64,000 nt of DNA from Bacteroidales bacterium (GCA_014800685.1 JAAVFQ010000016.1:62001-126000); one strand, 5' to 3'. Positions 18,454-28,794 are shown, counted from the stretch's first letter. Notes: a model not told the origin generated them from the letters alone. Numbers and translations are program-made.

Positions 18454-19827
18454 CTAATCCCTTGATTTCTCAAGCAGTAGTTCTTTAATTTCGGGCAGCA
18501 GACGGTCTATGTCGGCAGCTCCGAGGGTCATTATGACATCAAAGTTACGTTTTTTTATCAACGTGAGCAAATCTTTTCGGGGGCAAAATGTCTTTTTTTT
18601 GCTTTTGACCCTATCGAATATGATGTCGGAGGTCACGCCCTCTATGGGGAGTTCGCGTGCCGGATAGATTTCTGTGAGGATCAGCTCGTCGGCCTCGGAG
18701 AGTGCATCGGCAAATTCCGGAGCGAAATCGCGGGTGCGTGTGTAGAGATGAGGCTGAAAGATGACTGAGATGCGATGACCGGGATAGAGGCGACGCACGG
18801 AGCGTATCGAGGCGCTCACTTCATTAGGCGAATGGGCGTAATCGTCTATCAGCACGGGGTGGACATCATCCTTGAGATGAAATTCAAACCGGCGTTTGGC
18901 GCCTAAGAAGGTGGCGAGCCCCTTGCGTATGTCGTCTGCCGAGGCGCCGGCGAAAAGTGCCGCGGCTGTGGCTGCCACTGCGTTGTCTACGTTGATTTCT
19001 ATGGGCACGCCGAGCTCTATTCCGTCTATGCGGGTGTCAGGGCCTACGAAGTCGAATGTCAGTCTCCCCTCGGCAAACGTGATATTTTCGGCGTGGCAGT
19101 CGCCCCCTTCGCTTGCGCTATAGGTCAGGATTGTTACCCCTTCGGCCACGTCAGGCCTCATCTTGAGACCGGTATGCAGCAGAAGAAGGCCTCCGGGTCT
19201 GATGAGTGATGTGAAGATGCTGAAGGCTTCGAGATAATGTTCCTCATCTCCATAGATGTCGAGGTGGTCGGGGTCGGTAGATGTGATGATAGCCACCAGC
19301 GGGGAGAGATGATGAAATGAACGGTCATATTCATCAGCTTCTATCACAGACCAGTGGGAAGTGGGGGAGAGTATCAGATTGCTGCCGACATTGCGAAGTA
19401 TGCCCCCCAGAAAGGCGTTGCAGCCTACGTCGGAGGTGTCCAGAATGTGAGCTATCATGGAGGAGGTAGTGGTCTTGCCGTGCGAGCCGGCCACGCAGAT
19501 GCCGTCAGAGTTTCTTGTGATTTTGCCAAGAAGGGCCGCTCTCTTTATCACTTCAAAGCCATTGCGGCGGAAGAAGGAGAGAATGGCGTTAGATTCGGGG
19601 ACGGCAGGAGTGTAGACCACGAGCGTGTCTTCAGGAGAGCGGAATGCCTCCGGGATGAGGTCTGCGTTATCTTCGAAGACCAGATGGGCACCCTCTTCTG
19701 AAAGGGCATCTGTCAGCTGAGAGGGGGTCCGGTCATATCCGGCCACGTCAAGACCTTTGGAAAGATAGTAGCGCACCAGATTGGCCATCCCGATGCCGCC
19801 GGCACCTACAAAATATATTCTCTTCAT
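18454..19827 (-). CDS. murC: UDP-N-acetylmuramate-L-alanine ligase
   Basis: 457 residues. N-terminal UDP-binding GAGGIGMANLVRYYLSKG, Mur-ligase ATP loop AGSHGKTTTSSMIAH (about 113-127), and DDYAHSPNEV near 325 of the third domain. It adds L-Ala to UDP-MurNAc in the cytoplasm. It follows murG by 38 bases. Confidence 0.96.
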   Translation of the reverse strand: MKRIYFVGAGGIGMANLVRYYLSKGLDVAGYDRTPSQLTDALSEEGAHLVFEDNADLIPEAFRSPEDTLVVYTPAVPESNAILSFFRRNGFEVIKRAALLGKITRNSDGICVAGSHGKTTTSSMIAHILDTSDVGCNAFLGGILRNVGSNLILSPTSHWSVIEADEYDRSFHHLSPLVAIITSTDPDHLDIYGDEEHYLEAFSIFTSLIRPGGLLLLHTGLKMRPDVAEGVTILTYSASEGGDCHAENITFAEGRLTFDFVGPDTRIDGIELGVPIEINVDNAVAATAAALFAGASADDIRKGLATFLGAKRRFEFHLKDDVHPVLIDDYAHSPNEVSASIRSVRRLYPGHRISVIFQPHLYTRTRDFAPEFADALSEADELILTEIYPARELPIEGVTSDIIFDRVKSKKKTFCPRKDLLTLIKKRNFDVIMTLGAADIDRLLPEIKELLLEKSRD

Positions 19828-19865
19828 TGTTAAAGCGTTAAGTGGGTTGGGAGAGGCGCGTGTTG

Positions 19866-20966
19866 CTACTTTTCAATGATTTTCAGCACTTCATCTACAA
19901 TAATCTCGTCGGAGTCGGGGAGAGCCATGCGCCCGCAGGCCTCTGCCATGGATTTTATGCGTTCCGGATCTGAGGCGAGATTAAGGGTTGTGGCGGGAAG
20001 TATCTTGCGCGCCTCAGCGTCAGGCACCAGAATAGCTGCGCCATTTTTCTCAAGTGCCTGCGCATTTTTGGTTTGATGATCTTCGGCCACGTTGGGTGAG
20101 GGGACGAGGATGCAGGCTTTGCCGAGGAGTTCGAGTTCGGAAATAGAACCGGCTCCGGCGCGGCTCACTACGAATGAGGCGGCCGCGTATGCTTCGGCCA
20201 TGTCGGCGATAAACTGGGTGACCACCACTCCTTCAAGACCTTTGGCAGCCTCTTCTGCGCGATTGCCGAAGAATTTACCGGTCTGCCATATCACCTGAAT
20301 ACCGGCGGCGGCCAGCTTTGAGATACATTCCTCCAGCGTCTCGTTGAGCGTGCGTGCGCCCAGCGATCCTCCCACTACGAGCAGAGTGGTCTTATCAGGA
20401 TCCAGGCCGAAGGATTTGCGGGCTTCGCGCACATTGGCTTTAGCCTCCACAAGATTCTTTCTTACGGGATTGCCGGTGAGAATTATCTTGTCAGCGGGGA
20501 AGAAGCGCTCCATACCCTCGTAGGCGGTACATATTCTATCGGCTTTGGCGGCAAGGAGCTTGTTGGTGACTCCAGCGTATGAGTTCTGCTCCTGAAGGAG
20601 AGTGGGGATTCCGGCCTTTTGTGCAGCTTTGAGCGTGGGTCCGGATGCATATCCGCCTACTCCGATAGCGATGTCAGGCTTAAAGTCGCGGATGATGCCG
20701 CGGGCCTTTGAGATGCTTTTTCGGAGCTTGAGCAGTACGCTGAAGTTTTTCAGCAGATTCTTGCGGTTGAATCCCGCTACGGGGAGACCGATTATTTTAT
20801 ATCCGGCAGCGGGCACTTTCTCCATTTCCATTCTGTTTTCCGCTCCGACGAAGAGTATTTCGCAGTCTACACGCCGGCGCAGTGCGTTAGCTATAGAGAG
20901 GGCGGGGAAGATGTGGCCTCCCGTGCCTCCGCCGCTGATGAGTATTCTATATTTCTTGTCTGTCAT
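19866..20966 (-). CDS. murG: Lipid II-forming GlcNAc transferase MurG
   Basis: 366 residues, GT28 family. N-terminal GGGTGGHIFPALSIANAL, second glycine-rich segment GVGGYASGP, and the UDP-GlcNAc site with SRAGAGSISELELLGKA in the C-terminal domain. It converts lipid I to lipid II at the inner membrane face. Starts 22 bases after ftsW. Confidence 0.97.
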   Translation of the reverse strand: MTDKKYRILISGGGTGGHIFPALSIANALRRRVDCEILFVGAENRMEMEKVPAAGYKIIGLPVAGFNRKNLLKNFSVLLKLRKSISKARGIIRDFKPDIAIGVGGYASGPTLKAAQKAGIPTLLQEQNSYAGVTNKLLAAKADRICTAYEGMERFFPADKIILTGNPVRKNLVEAKANVREARKSFGLDPDKTTLLVVGGSLGARTLNETLEECISKLAAAGIQVIWQTGKFFGNRAEEAAKGLEGVVVTQFIADMAEAYAAASFVVSRAGAGSISELELLGKACILVPSPNVAEDHQTKNAQALEKNGAAILVPDAEARKILPATTLNLASDPERIKSMAEACGRMALPDSDEIIVDEVLKIIEK

Positions 20967-20988
20967 GATGGGTCTTGTTAGATTGAGA

Positions 20989-22395
20989 TTAATTTTCTGC
21001 AGAGCCGATAAAGGTTGGGTTTTCAGCCTGAAGATCTACGGGGAGTTCCTTGAGCTCGGCTCGCATTCTCTTCTTATTGCCGCTCGTCATGCCATAGCGG
21101 CTCACTGATAGCATCATTCCGATGGCTGCCGACATTATGAGGATGGAGGTGCCCCCTTTGGAAATAAAGGGGAGCGGCTGCCCCGAAACGGGCACTATGC
21201 CCACCACGATAGCCATGTGGACGAGGGCCTGAAGCACTATCAGCACGGCGCTTCCCATGATTAGCAGTGCCGGGAAGGCGCGTGAGCATTTACCGGCTAC
21301 ATAGCCGGCCCGGCCTATAAGGCAGAGATAAAGGAGCAGAAGCACTATGCCTCCCACCAGTCCGGTGTCTTCAATGACTATGGAGTAGATATAGTCGGAG
21401 AAGGCGAGGGGCAGGCGTGCGCTTTCGCGTGAGTTGCCCGGGCCCTGACCGATGATGCCGCCGTGGGCAAGAGCGAATTTCGACATGATGACCTGACGGT
21501 TCATGTCGTTGATAGGATCATCGGGAGAGACGCCCTTCAGGAAGCGGTCGATACGGTTGCTATGCGTTTCGGCTCGACCGAGTCCCTGTTCGGTCTGTTC
21601 GGTCTGTTCAGCCTGATTCTTAAAAGAGGTGTCATCGTCGGCTGACTTGGCGGTATAGACCACACCGGCGGCCAGACAGTATATGGCTACGACGATGAAG
21701 AATTTTTTCAGCCCCATGCCGCCGATAAGGAACATCGCGAGGCTCACGCCCATGACCAGAAGGGTGTTGGTAAGACCATTCTTCCATGTCAGGGCTGCGA
21801 ACGCAATGACGACGACTGCTGAGATGACGATGCCGCGATTGCTTACACCGCGTGGTATCTGATTGGTGGCCAGAATCTGAGCGAGCACAACGACGATGGC
21901 CAGTTTGACTATTTCGGCAGGCTGGACGGTAATTCCGGCAAATCGCAGGGCACGCTCGGCGCCGTTGATGCTGACACCACCACCGAAAGTCACTATAAGA
22001 AGAAGCAGGAATGAGCCGAAGGCAAAGAGACGGGCCCATTTGCGGAAGACTACATAACGCATTCTCTGAAACCACACTACAATGCCGAGGCCTACGAGCA
22101 GGAAGAGGGCGTGGCGGATGAGGGGAGCGTAGACATTGGAAGACGTGACTTCAAAACTTGAGGCGCTGAAGAGCTCTACAAGCGAGAAGGCGAGAAGCGA
22201 AAAATAGATGCCCCAGATGTATGGGTCGGATTTGGGCTTCTCGTCGACCGCTGCGGTGGCGGCTTTTCTTTTCCTGGTGGCGGTCTCAGCTATCTTGGAG
22301 TCTTCGGTGGCGCCATAGGTGAGCTCGTCGACGGTGATTCCATCGACGGTCTCTTTGATATGAATGGGTCTTTTGGCTGTTATTGTTTCCGGCAT
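20989..22395 (-). CDS. ftsW: Septal peptidoglycan glycosyltransferase FtsW (SEDS family)
   Basis: 468 residues: a soluble N-terminal extension of about 55 residues rich in Lys/Thr/Glu, then about ten membrane helices. SEDS marks include GGGVSINGAERALRFAG, the extracytoplasmic loop with HGGIIGQGPGNS, and the closing GQPLPFISKGGTS. A short in-frame repeat (EQTEQTEQ near 258) lies in the large periplasmic loop. FtsW polymerises lipid II at the septum with FtsI. Confidence 0.95.
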   Translation of the reverse strand: MPETITAKRPIHIKETVDGITVDELTYGATEDSKIAETATRKRKAATAAVDEKPKSDPYIWGIYFSLLAFSLVELFSASSFEVTSSNVYAPLIRHALFLLVGLGIVVWFQRMRYVVFRKWARLFAFGSFLLLLIVTFGGGVSINGAERALRFAGITVQPAEIVKLAIVVVLAQILATNQIPRGVSNRGIVISAVVVIAFAALTWKNGLTNTLLVMGVSLAMFLIGGMGLKKFFIVVAIYCLAAGVVYTAKSADDDTSFKNQAEQTEQTEQGLGRAETHSNRIDRFLKGVSPDDPINDMNRQVIMSKFALAHGGIIGQGPGNSRESARLPLAFSDYIYSIVIEDTGLVGGIVLLLLYLCLIGRAGYVAGKCSRAFPALLIMGSAVLIVLQALVHMAIVVGIVPVSGQPLPFISKGGTSILIMSAAIGMMLSVSRYGMTSGNKKRMRAELKELPVDLQAENPTFIGSAEN

Positions 22396-22428
22396 AAGGA
22401 GATAGAGTTAAAAAAAGAGGGTAGCGTG

Positions 22429-23775
22429 TTAGTGAGCTTTAAAAGCCCTTACGGCATCTTTGAACTGACGTCCGCGGTCTTCATAGCTTTTGAAAAGGTC
22501 GAAGCTGGCGCAGCAGGGTGATAGGAGCACGGTGTCTCCCTCAGTGGCGAGGTCGCGGGCAGCCTCTACGGCTTCTATGAGCGAGTGGGTGTCCCTGATG
22601 GCGGGTACCTCTGCAGAGAAGAAGTCAAGGAGCTTGGAATTGTCCTTGCCCATGCAGACTATGGCCTTCACTTTTTCGCGCACGAAGGGAAGGATTTCGG
22701 AGTAGTCGTTTCCCTTGTCCTTGCCGCCGAGTATGAGGATAGTGGGGGTCTTCATGCTTTCGAGGGCATACCATGTGGAATTGACGTTTGTGGCCTTGGA
22801 GTCATTGATATAGTCCACGCCGTCAATAGTTTCGACAAACTCCAGTCTATGCTCCACGGCTTCGAAGTCTTCGAGAGCGTTGCGGATGTCGTCACGCCTG
22901 ATGTTGAGGACTGAAGCAGAGAGGCCGGCAGCCATTGAGTTGTAGAGGTTATGGAGGCCGGTGAGCGAGAGTTTGTCGCGCGGTATCTCCCAGACTTCAC
23001 CCGGAGCGGCGAAATGCACTATGCCGTTCTCATCCACCCATGAAGCGGAGCCCTCTTCAAGATGTTCTGCAAAGGGGAGAAGCTGCTGTTCGAGCTGAAG
23101 CTGACGTATCTGGGCATTGATGACGGGGTCGTCCTGCCAGTAGATGAAAAAGTCGTCGGGAGTCTGATTCTGCAGAATGCGGAATTTGGCAGCGACGTAG
23201 TTTTCAAACTTATAGTCGTAGCGGTCGAGGTGGTCGGGAGTGATATTGGTCATGATGGCCACGTCGGCTTTGAAGTCATACATATTTTCAAGCTGAAAGC
23301 TTGAGAGCTCTATGACGTAGACATCATGAGGGTCATCGGCCACCTGAAGAGCGAGCGAGTTTCCGACGTTGCCTGCGAGGCCCACATCGAGACCGGCTTT
23401 GCGCAGTATGTGGTATATGAGCATCGTGGTGGTTGTCTTTCCGTTGGAGCCGGTGATGCATACCATCTTGGAGTCTGTATATCTTCCCGCGAATTCAATC
23501 TCAGAAAGGATGGGGACGCCCTTCTCGGCGAGTTGTCTTACGAGGGGAGCAGTGGGAGGGATGCCCGGACTTTTGATTACGATGTCGGCATTGAGGATTT
23601 TTTCGGGTGTGTGTCCTCCCTCCTCCCATTCGATGCCGTTTTTATCCATTAGGTCACGATATTTTTGAGCTATCGGGCCGGAGTCAGAGAGAAAAACGTC
23701 AAAACCTTTGCGGAGTCCGAGGATAGCGGCGCCGGTGCCGCTTTCGCCGCCGCCGAGAATTATGAGTCGTTGCAT
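22429..23775 (-). CDS. murD: UDP-N-acetylmuramoylalanine-D-glutamate ligase
   Basis: 448 residues. N-terminal LGGGESGTGAAILGLRKG, ATP loop ITGSNGKTTTTMLIYHIL (about 106-123), and the third-domain motifs NDSKATNVNSTWYAL and LILGGKDKGNDY. It adds D-Glu to UDP-MurNAc-L-Ala. Sits between mraY and ftsW; the 74-base gap before it holds a partial copy of the intergenic repeat described at 37971. Confidence 0.97.
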   Translation of the reverse strand: MQRLIILGGGESGTGAAILGLRKGFDVFLSDSGPIAQKYRDLMDKNGIEWEEGGHTPEKILNADIVIKSPGIPPTAPLVRQLAEKGVPILSEIEFAGRYTDSKMVCITGSNGKTTTTMLIYHILRKAGLDVGLAGNVGNSLALQVADDPHDVYVIELSSFQLENMYDFKADVAIMTNITPDHLDRYDYKFENYVAAKFRILQNQTPDDFFIYWQDDPVINAQIRQLQLEQQLLPFAEHLEEGSASWVDENGIVHFAAPGEVWEIPRDKLSLTGLHNLYNSMAAGLSASVLNIRRDDIRNALEDFEAVEHRLEFVETIDGVDYINDSKATNVNSTWYALESMKTPTILILGGKDKGNDYSEILPFVREKVKAIVCMGKDNSKLLDFFSAEVPAIRDTHSLIEAVEAARDLATEGDTVLLSPCCASFDLFKSYEDRGRQFKDAVRAFKAH

Positions 23776-23815
23776 TGCAGTAGTCAGTGATTAAAGAAGT
23801 AAGTTTTTTAAATTG

Positions 23816-23839
23816 ACATTAATCTTTCTCACTTGCTTA
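23816..23839 (+). repeat. Partial third copy of the 60-base intergenic repeat
   Basis: 24 bases match the 3' end of the repeat at 37971-38030 and 53537-53596 at 22 of 24 positions, including the TTTCTCACTT core. Here it lies between mraY and murD, in the opposite orientation relative to those genes. The adjacent CTCACT/AGTGAG can form a small hairpin. Confidence 0.5.
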
Positions 23840-23849
23840 GTGAGACAAA

Positions 23850-25118
23850 TCAGCGAATCTTCAGAGTGACGAAGGTGAGGGTGGCGAGCAGAAGTGATAC
23901 GATCCAGAAGCGGGTCACAATCTTAGGCTCGGCGATGCCACGTGCCGGATAAGGCCAGAGGACTTTCATGGCCGGGTCGGCATCTTTCTGGAAATGATGA
24001 TGGAGAGGAGTCATCTTAAAGATGCGTCGGCCTTCGCCATACTTCTTTTTTGTGAATTTGAAGTAAAGCACCTGCATTATTACCGAGAGGTCTTCTATAA
24101 AGAAGACGAGGCAGAGAAGAGGTATGAGGAGCTCTTTGCGAATGAGGATTGCGAAGACGGCCAGAATGCCGCCGAGGGTGAGCGAGCCGGTGTCTCCCAT
24201 GAATACCTGCGCCGGAAAGGCATTATACCAGAGGAAACCGATGAGAGCTCCGAGAAAAGCACCGGCATAGACGGCCAGCTCCTCTGAGCCCGGGATGTAC
24301 ATGATGTTGAGATAGGTGGCATAAATCACGTTTCCCCCCAGATAAGCCATGACAGCAAGGGCAAGGCCTATAGTGGCCGAGGTGCCGGCGCAGAGGCCGT
24401 CGAGGCCATCGGTGAGATTGGCGCCATTGCTGACGGCCGTCACCACAAAGATGACTACGAAGACGAAGACTATCCATCCGAGGGTCTCGGCAATGTGAGG
24501 ATTGTCTATCCAGGATGTGAGCCACTCGTAGTTGAAGTTATTGTTTTTGACAAAGGGGATAGTAGTGGCCGGGGTCTTGACATTCTCGGTGAGGTGTACG
24601 ATTTCTATCTGATGACTGTAGACGTTTTCCACCTCAATGTTTTTTCTGACGACAATGTCGGGAGAGAGCCACATGGTGATACCCACAAGAAGTCCGAGGC
24701 CTACTTGTCCGGTGATTTTGTATTTTCCTTTCAGGCCGTCTTTGTTATGGTATTTCAGCTTGCGGTAGTCATCGAGAAAACCAATCGCACCCATCCATAG
24801 AGTAGCGATAATCATCAGAATCATGTAGATGTTGGAGAGATTGCCGATGAGCAGCGCGGGGACGATGATGGAAATAATAATGAGGATACCGCCCATAGTA
24901 GGGGTACCGGTTTTTTTCATCTGACCCTCAAGGCCGAGATTTCTTACCACTTCGCCGACCTGCATCATCTGGAGACGCCTGATGATGTATTTGCCGGCAA
25001 AGAGCGCTATTAGCATGGCGAGCGTGAATGAGACGCCGGTGCGGAAGGTGAGGTAGCCCATCAGATTGCTACCCGGGAAATCAAATCCTTTAAGCGACTG
25101 GAAAAGAGCGTATAGCAT
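23850..25118 (-). CDS. mraY: Phospho-N-acetylmuramoyl-pentapeptide transferase
   Basis: 422 residues, about ten membrane helices. Family motifs: TPTMGGILI, GFLDDYRK, NGANLTDGLDGL, FMGDTGSLTLGG and TPLHHHFQ. A periplasmic insertion of roughly 40-50 residues (about 180-225), seen in Bacteroidota MraY, makes it longer than the 360 residues usual elsewhere. It makes lipid I from UDP-MurNAc-pentapeptide and undecaprenyl phosphate. Confidence 0.97.
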   Translation of the reverse strand: MLYALFQSLKGFDFPGSNLMGYLTFRTGVSFTLAMLIALFAGKYIIRRLQMMQVGEVVRNLGLEGQMKKTGTPTMGGILIIISIIVPALLIGNLSNIYMILMIIATLWMGAIGFLDDYRKLKYHNKDGLKGKYKITGQVGLGLLVGITMWLSPDIVVRKNIEVENVYSHQIEIVHLTENVKTPATTIPFVKNNNFNYEWLTSWIDNPHIAETLGWIVFVFVVIFVVTAVSNGANLTDGLDGLCAGTSATIGLALAVMAYLGGNVIYATYLNIMYIPGSEELAVYAGAFLGALIGFLWYNAFPAQVFMGDTGSLTLGGILAVFAILIRKELLIPLLCLVFFIEDLSVIMQVLYFKFTKKKYGEGRRIFKMTPLHHHFQKDADPAMKVLWPYPARGIAEPKIVTRFWIVSLLLATLTFVTLKIR

Positions 25119-25132
25119 AGTTCGGCCGGGGG

Positions 25133-26587
25133 TTAGAGTTCAAAAGCATCGCGCACTACTTCGCGGTCATCGAAATGATGTCTGACGCCATTAATTTCCT
25201 GATAAGTCTCGTGGCCTTTACCGGCTATTAGAATCACGCTGCCGGGCGAAGCGAGCGATACAGCCGTACGGATGGCTTCACGCCGGTCAGTGATGCAGAG
25301 CGTGCGCTTGAGTTCGGGTTCGCTGAGTCCGGCTTTCATATCGTTGATGATAGCAGCGGGGTCTTCCGTTCTGGGGTTGTCAGAGGTGAGGATGAGCTTG
25401 TCGGAGCGGCATGCGGCCTCCTGAGCCATGAGCGGGCGTTTGCCGTGGTCACGGTCGCCTCCGGCTCCTACGACGGTTATAATGTGGCCGGCGGGGCCTA
25501 CTATGTCGCGAATGGTGTCAAGGACATTCACCAGAGCGTCGGGGGTGTGGGCGTAGTCTACGATGGCAGTGGCGCCGTCGGGACCCTGAATGGTCTGGAA
25601 GCGTCCTGCCACAGGCACGAGGCGACTCATGTTGACAAGGACGCTTTCGGGATTGAAGCCGGTGAGGATGGCAGCCCCATAGACAGAAGTGAGGTTGTAG
25701 GCGTTGAAACGTCCTGTGAACTGTACATTTATCTCCTGGCCATTGATGCTGAGCAGGGTGCCGTCGAGATGAGTTTCGAGTATGCGTCCGCGGAAGTCTG
25801 CATCGGAGCGCAGAGAGTAAGTGAAGACGCGCGCGCGAGTATTCTGAACCATATATGTCCCGGCCTTATCGTCAGCATTTATCAGAGCGAAAGCATCTTC
25901 GGGCAGAGCGTCGAAGAATTTCTTTTTCGCGTTCATATAGTTCTTGACGGTAAGGTGATAGTCAAGGTGGTCTCGTGTGAGGTTAGAGAAGACGGCTCCG
26001 GCGAAGCGTAGTCCGGCGATACGATGTTGCTCGGCGGCGTGGGAAGATACCTCCATGAATGCGTACTGACATCCGGCATCGACCATGTCGGCGAGCAGGG
26101 CGTTGAGCGTAATAGGGTCAGGAGTGGTGTGAGTGGTGGGGATGGCTCTGCCCTCTATGTAGTTGCAGACGGTGGAGAGGAGTCCGGCCTTAAACCCTTC
26201 GAGGCGAGCCATTTCGTAGAGGAGTGTAGCGGTAGTGGTTTTACCATTGGTGCCGGTCACACCGACGAGCTTGAGGCTCTCGGAGGGGTGTCCGAACCAG
26301 GCGGAGGCGAGCCTGCCGAGAGCTTCGGCGGAGTTTTCCACCCGGATGTAGGTTATGCCTTTGATGATTGAAGCCGGCATCTCTTCGCAGACGATTGCGG
26401 CTACATGATTGCTGGCTACCACAGGGATGTATTTGTGTCCGTCAGTGGTGACGCCTTTTACGGCTACGAACATACCATCCTTGACAGCCTTTCGCGAATC
26501 GCTGTCGAGGCTGACGATATTCTTGTCTGTGTCGCCGATTATTTCCTTGACGGCGATATCTTGCAGAAGTGTCGAGAGTTTAAGCAT
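25133..26587 (-). CDS. murE: UDP-MurNAc-tripeptide synthetase MurE (meso-DAP type)
   Basis: 484 residues. ATP loop GVTGTNGKTTTATLLYEMA (about 108-126), the carbamylated-Lys neighbourhood, and SDNPRTEDP in the C-terminal domain. The DNPR motif is the established mark of MurE enzymes that add meso-diaminopimelate rather than L-lysine, so the cell wall here is of the DAP type. Between ftsI and mraY. Confidence 0.97.
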   Translation of the reverse strand: MLKLSTLLQDIAVKEIIGDTDKNIVSLDSDSRKAVKDGMFVAVKGVTTDGHKYIPVVASNHVAAIVCEEMPASIIKGITYIRVENSAEALGRLASAWFGHPSESLKLVGVTGTNGKTTTATLLYEMARLEGFKAGLLSTVCNYIEGRAIPTTHTTPDPITLNALLADMVDAGCQYAFMEVSSHAAEQHRIAGLRFAGAVFSNLTRDHLDYHLTVKNYMNAKKKFFDALPEDAFALINADDKAGTYMVQNTRARVFTYSLRSDADFRGRILETHLDGTLLSINGQEINVQFTGRFNAYNLTSVYGAAILTGFNPESVLVNMSRLVPVAGRFQTIQGPDGATAIVDYAHTPDALVNVLDTIRDIVGPAGHIITVVGAGGDRDHGKRPLMAQEAACRSDKLILTSDNPRTEDPAAIINDMKAGLSEPELKRTLCITDRREAIRTAVSLASPGSVILIAGKGHETYQEINGVRHHFDDREVVRDAFEL

Positions 26588-26643
26588 AATTGTCTTCCGG
26601 GAGTATGATTGGGTTATATAGTATATGATTGGGTGATATGTAA

Positions 26644-28779
26644 TTACTTCAGTGTTAAAAGCACGGTAGAGCCTTGCGGCGCCGGGGCGCCGGCGGCGGG
26701 AGCCTGGCCCACAACTCGCCCGTTGCCCTTTATCCGGACGTTATATCCGGCTTTCTCAAGGATGGCGAGAGCGGAGCGTGGTTCGTATCCTTTGACGTCG
26801 GGAATCTGCGACTTTGCAGTGCGAGTCTCCGGGCGCTTCACCTGGCGCGAGCCGGTGAGTCCGAGCTGTGATGAGAGCTTGTCGGCATCCTGTCGGGTAG
26901 AAGCCGCGAGGGTAGGGCGCTGAGAAGTTCGTTCGGCTGTGAAAGTGCTTTTATTATTGAGCATGCCGCGCGAATAGAGCTTCAGCGCCACTCTTTTGAG
27001 CACTTGCCCGGATGTGGCATTGGCTGAGGTGCCTCCGGGGGCGAGAATGAGGGCAATGCAGCTGTATTTGGGGTTATCGTAGGGGAAGAAGCCGCAGAAA
27101 GCGTATCTTCTCTTTGCCATGTTGTATCCGTTTTCTTCCACGGGATAAGCTGTTCCGGTCTTGCCGGCAATTTCCACGCGGTCGTCACGCACGGCGCGGG
27201 CGGTGCCATGCTCGCCCCATACGACTTCGCGGATGCATTGTCTGACCTTTGCGGCGGTCTCCTGCGAGCATACTCTTTCAGGGAGTCCGGGAAGATTGAC
27301 GTTAAGCACTGAGTCACGGCCGTTTTCGTCGCGCAGAGCACGCACGAGATGAGGTCTTTTGAATATTCCCCCGTTGGCAATGGCGTTATAGTAAGCCAGC
27401 GTGTAGAGTGGAGGAATCATGGTGTTATATCCATACGTCTGTCTGGCGAGGTCGAGGTGTCTGGCGGTCATAGTGATGTTGTTGCCATTTTTGTCTCTTG
27501 GCTCCAGACGCTTCACGATGGGGGTGTTTTCACCGGCGATACCGCTGTGGAACGGGGTGAAGAAACCGATGCTCCTGAGGCGGTCATGAAACTTCTCCGG
27601 CTGCTGGGCATAGCCTCTGAAGAGCACTCTGGCAATGCCTGTATTTGAAGACATTTCGATGACCTGCTTCATGTTCTTAACCGAGGGAGCGTGCGGGTCT
27701 TTAGTTCGCTGGAAAGGTGAGCAGTCTATAGCATCGTTCACGGTCTTGACGAGTCCGTCTTCGAAGGCTATCATCATGGATATCGACTTCATGACGGAGC
27801 CCGGTTCGAAGGGGAGCACAGCGCGATTCAGCGCTTCTCCGTAAGAGCCGTCCTCAAAGCGTTCGAGGTTTGAGATGGCTTTGATTTCTCCCGTGGCTAC
27901 CTCCATGAGAATAGCAGTGCCCCACTCAGCCCTTGCTGAGTCGCACACGGCCTGCAGCTCTTCTTCGAGGATGTCTTGCATATCAATATCGATGGTGGTG
28001 AGGATGTCATATCCCCGTTTGGGAGGGGTGGCCACCCAGTTGCTCAGACCTCTTGTCATGGTGACTTTCTTGGCGAGGCCGGGTTTGCCATATAGGAGGG
28101 AGTCGAGGTCTTTCTCGAGTCCGGAATATCCGTGTCTCTCTCTGGTATCGCCCACTTCGTGCACTCGGCCAATGCTTCTGTAGGCCATTTTGCCGAAGGG
28201 GTAGATGCGAATGTTTTTCTCCTCTTTATATACCGGGATGGACTGGCCACTCCCCTTGAATGTCTTGAGATATGGGAAGTTGCGGATACGGTCGAAGTCG
28301 TCGTCAGACATTTTTTTTGCAACGACGAGGGCTCTGGGCCTTTCCTTAAAATCTTTTTCAAACTCTTTCTTGAGTCGGGTGTGCCAGGAATATTTGCGTA
28401 TTGTGTCGCGATGCTGAGAGAGGAGGTTGGGGATTCTCGGGTAGTAAACGTCGAGGGAGTCGGCAAGAGAGTCGACCGATTCCATTGGAATTTTAGAGTG
28501 TTTCTTACCGGAGAATATGTTATGCCGGAGGTCGAGTTTTATGTCGTAGCAGGTGAGATTGCAGGCGAGAATGCTTCCGTTAGAGGCGAGGATGTTGCCT
28601 CTCTCGGGGGGGATGGGTTTGACCTGCGACATCTCGCGTCGAGCTCTTTCATTCCATGCACGCGCTTCCACCACAGTGGTGGAAAAGAGTTTGGCGACGA
28701 TGCAGATAGATATGAACAACAGTCCCAGCGAAATGAAGCCGTAGCGTATAAGAATGTATGCTTTATTATTCTGTTTCAT
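26644..28779 (-). CDS. ftsI: Septal transpeptidase FtsI (PBP3) with a PASTA domain
   Basis: 711 residues. Short cytoplasmic start, one membrane helix (about 12-30), pedestal domain, then the transpeptidase with active-site SVMK (in EPGSVMKSI), SSN (in MSSNTGIA) and KTG (in AGKTGTAYP). The C-terminus (about 655-711) is one PASTA repeat, IPDVKGYEPRSALAILEKAG and the following strand region. FtsI cross-links septal peptidoglycan with FtsW. PASTA tails on FtsI are usual in Bacteroidota. Confidence 0.96.
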   Translation of the reverse strand: MKQNNKAYILIRYGFISLGLLFISICIVAKLFSTTVVEARAWNERARREMSQVKPIPPERGNILASNGSILACNLTCYDIKLDLRHNIFSGKKHSKIPMESVDSLADSLDVYYPRIPNLLSQHRDTIRKYSWHTRLKKEFEKDFKERPRALVVAKKMSDDDFDRIRNFPYLKTFKGSGQSIPVYKEEKNIRIYPFGKMAYRSIGRVHEVGDTRERHGYSGLEKDLDSLLYGKPGLAKKVTMTRGLSNWVATPPKRGYDILTTIDIDMQDILEEELQAVCDSARAEWGTAILMEVATGEIKAISNLERFEDGSYGEALNRAVLPFEPGSVMKSISMMIAFEDGLVKTVNDAIDCSPFQRTKDPHAPSVKNMKQVIEMSSNTGIARVLFRGYAQQPEKFHDRLRSIGFFTPFHSGIAGENTPIVKRLEPRDKNGNNITMTARHLDLARQTYGYNTMIPPLYTLAYYNAIANGGIFKRPHLVRALRDENGRDSVLNVNLPGLPERVCSQETAAKVRQCIREVVWGEHGTARAVRDDRVEIAGKTGTAYPVEENGYNMAKRRYAFCGFFPYDNPKYSCIALILAPGGTSANATSGQVLKRVALKLYSRGMLNNKSTFTAERTSQRPTLAASTRQDADKLSSQLGLTGSRQVKRPETRTAKSQIPDVKGYEPRSALAILEKAGYNVRIKGNGRVVGQAPAAGAPAPQGSTVLLTLK

Positions 28780-28794
28780 TATGGTTGGGATTTA

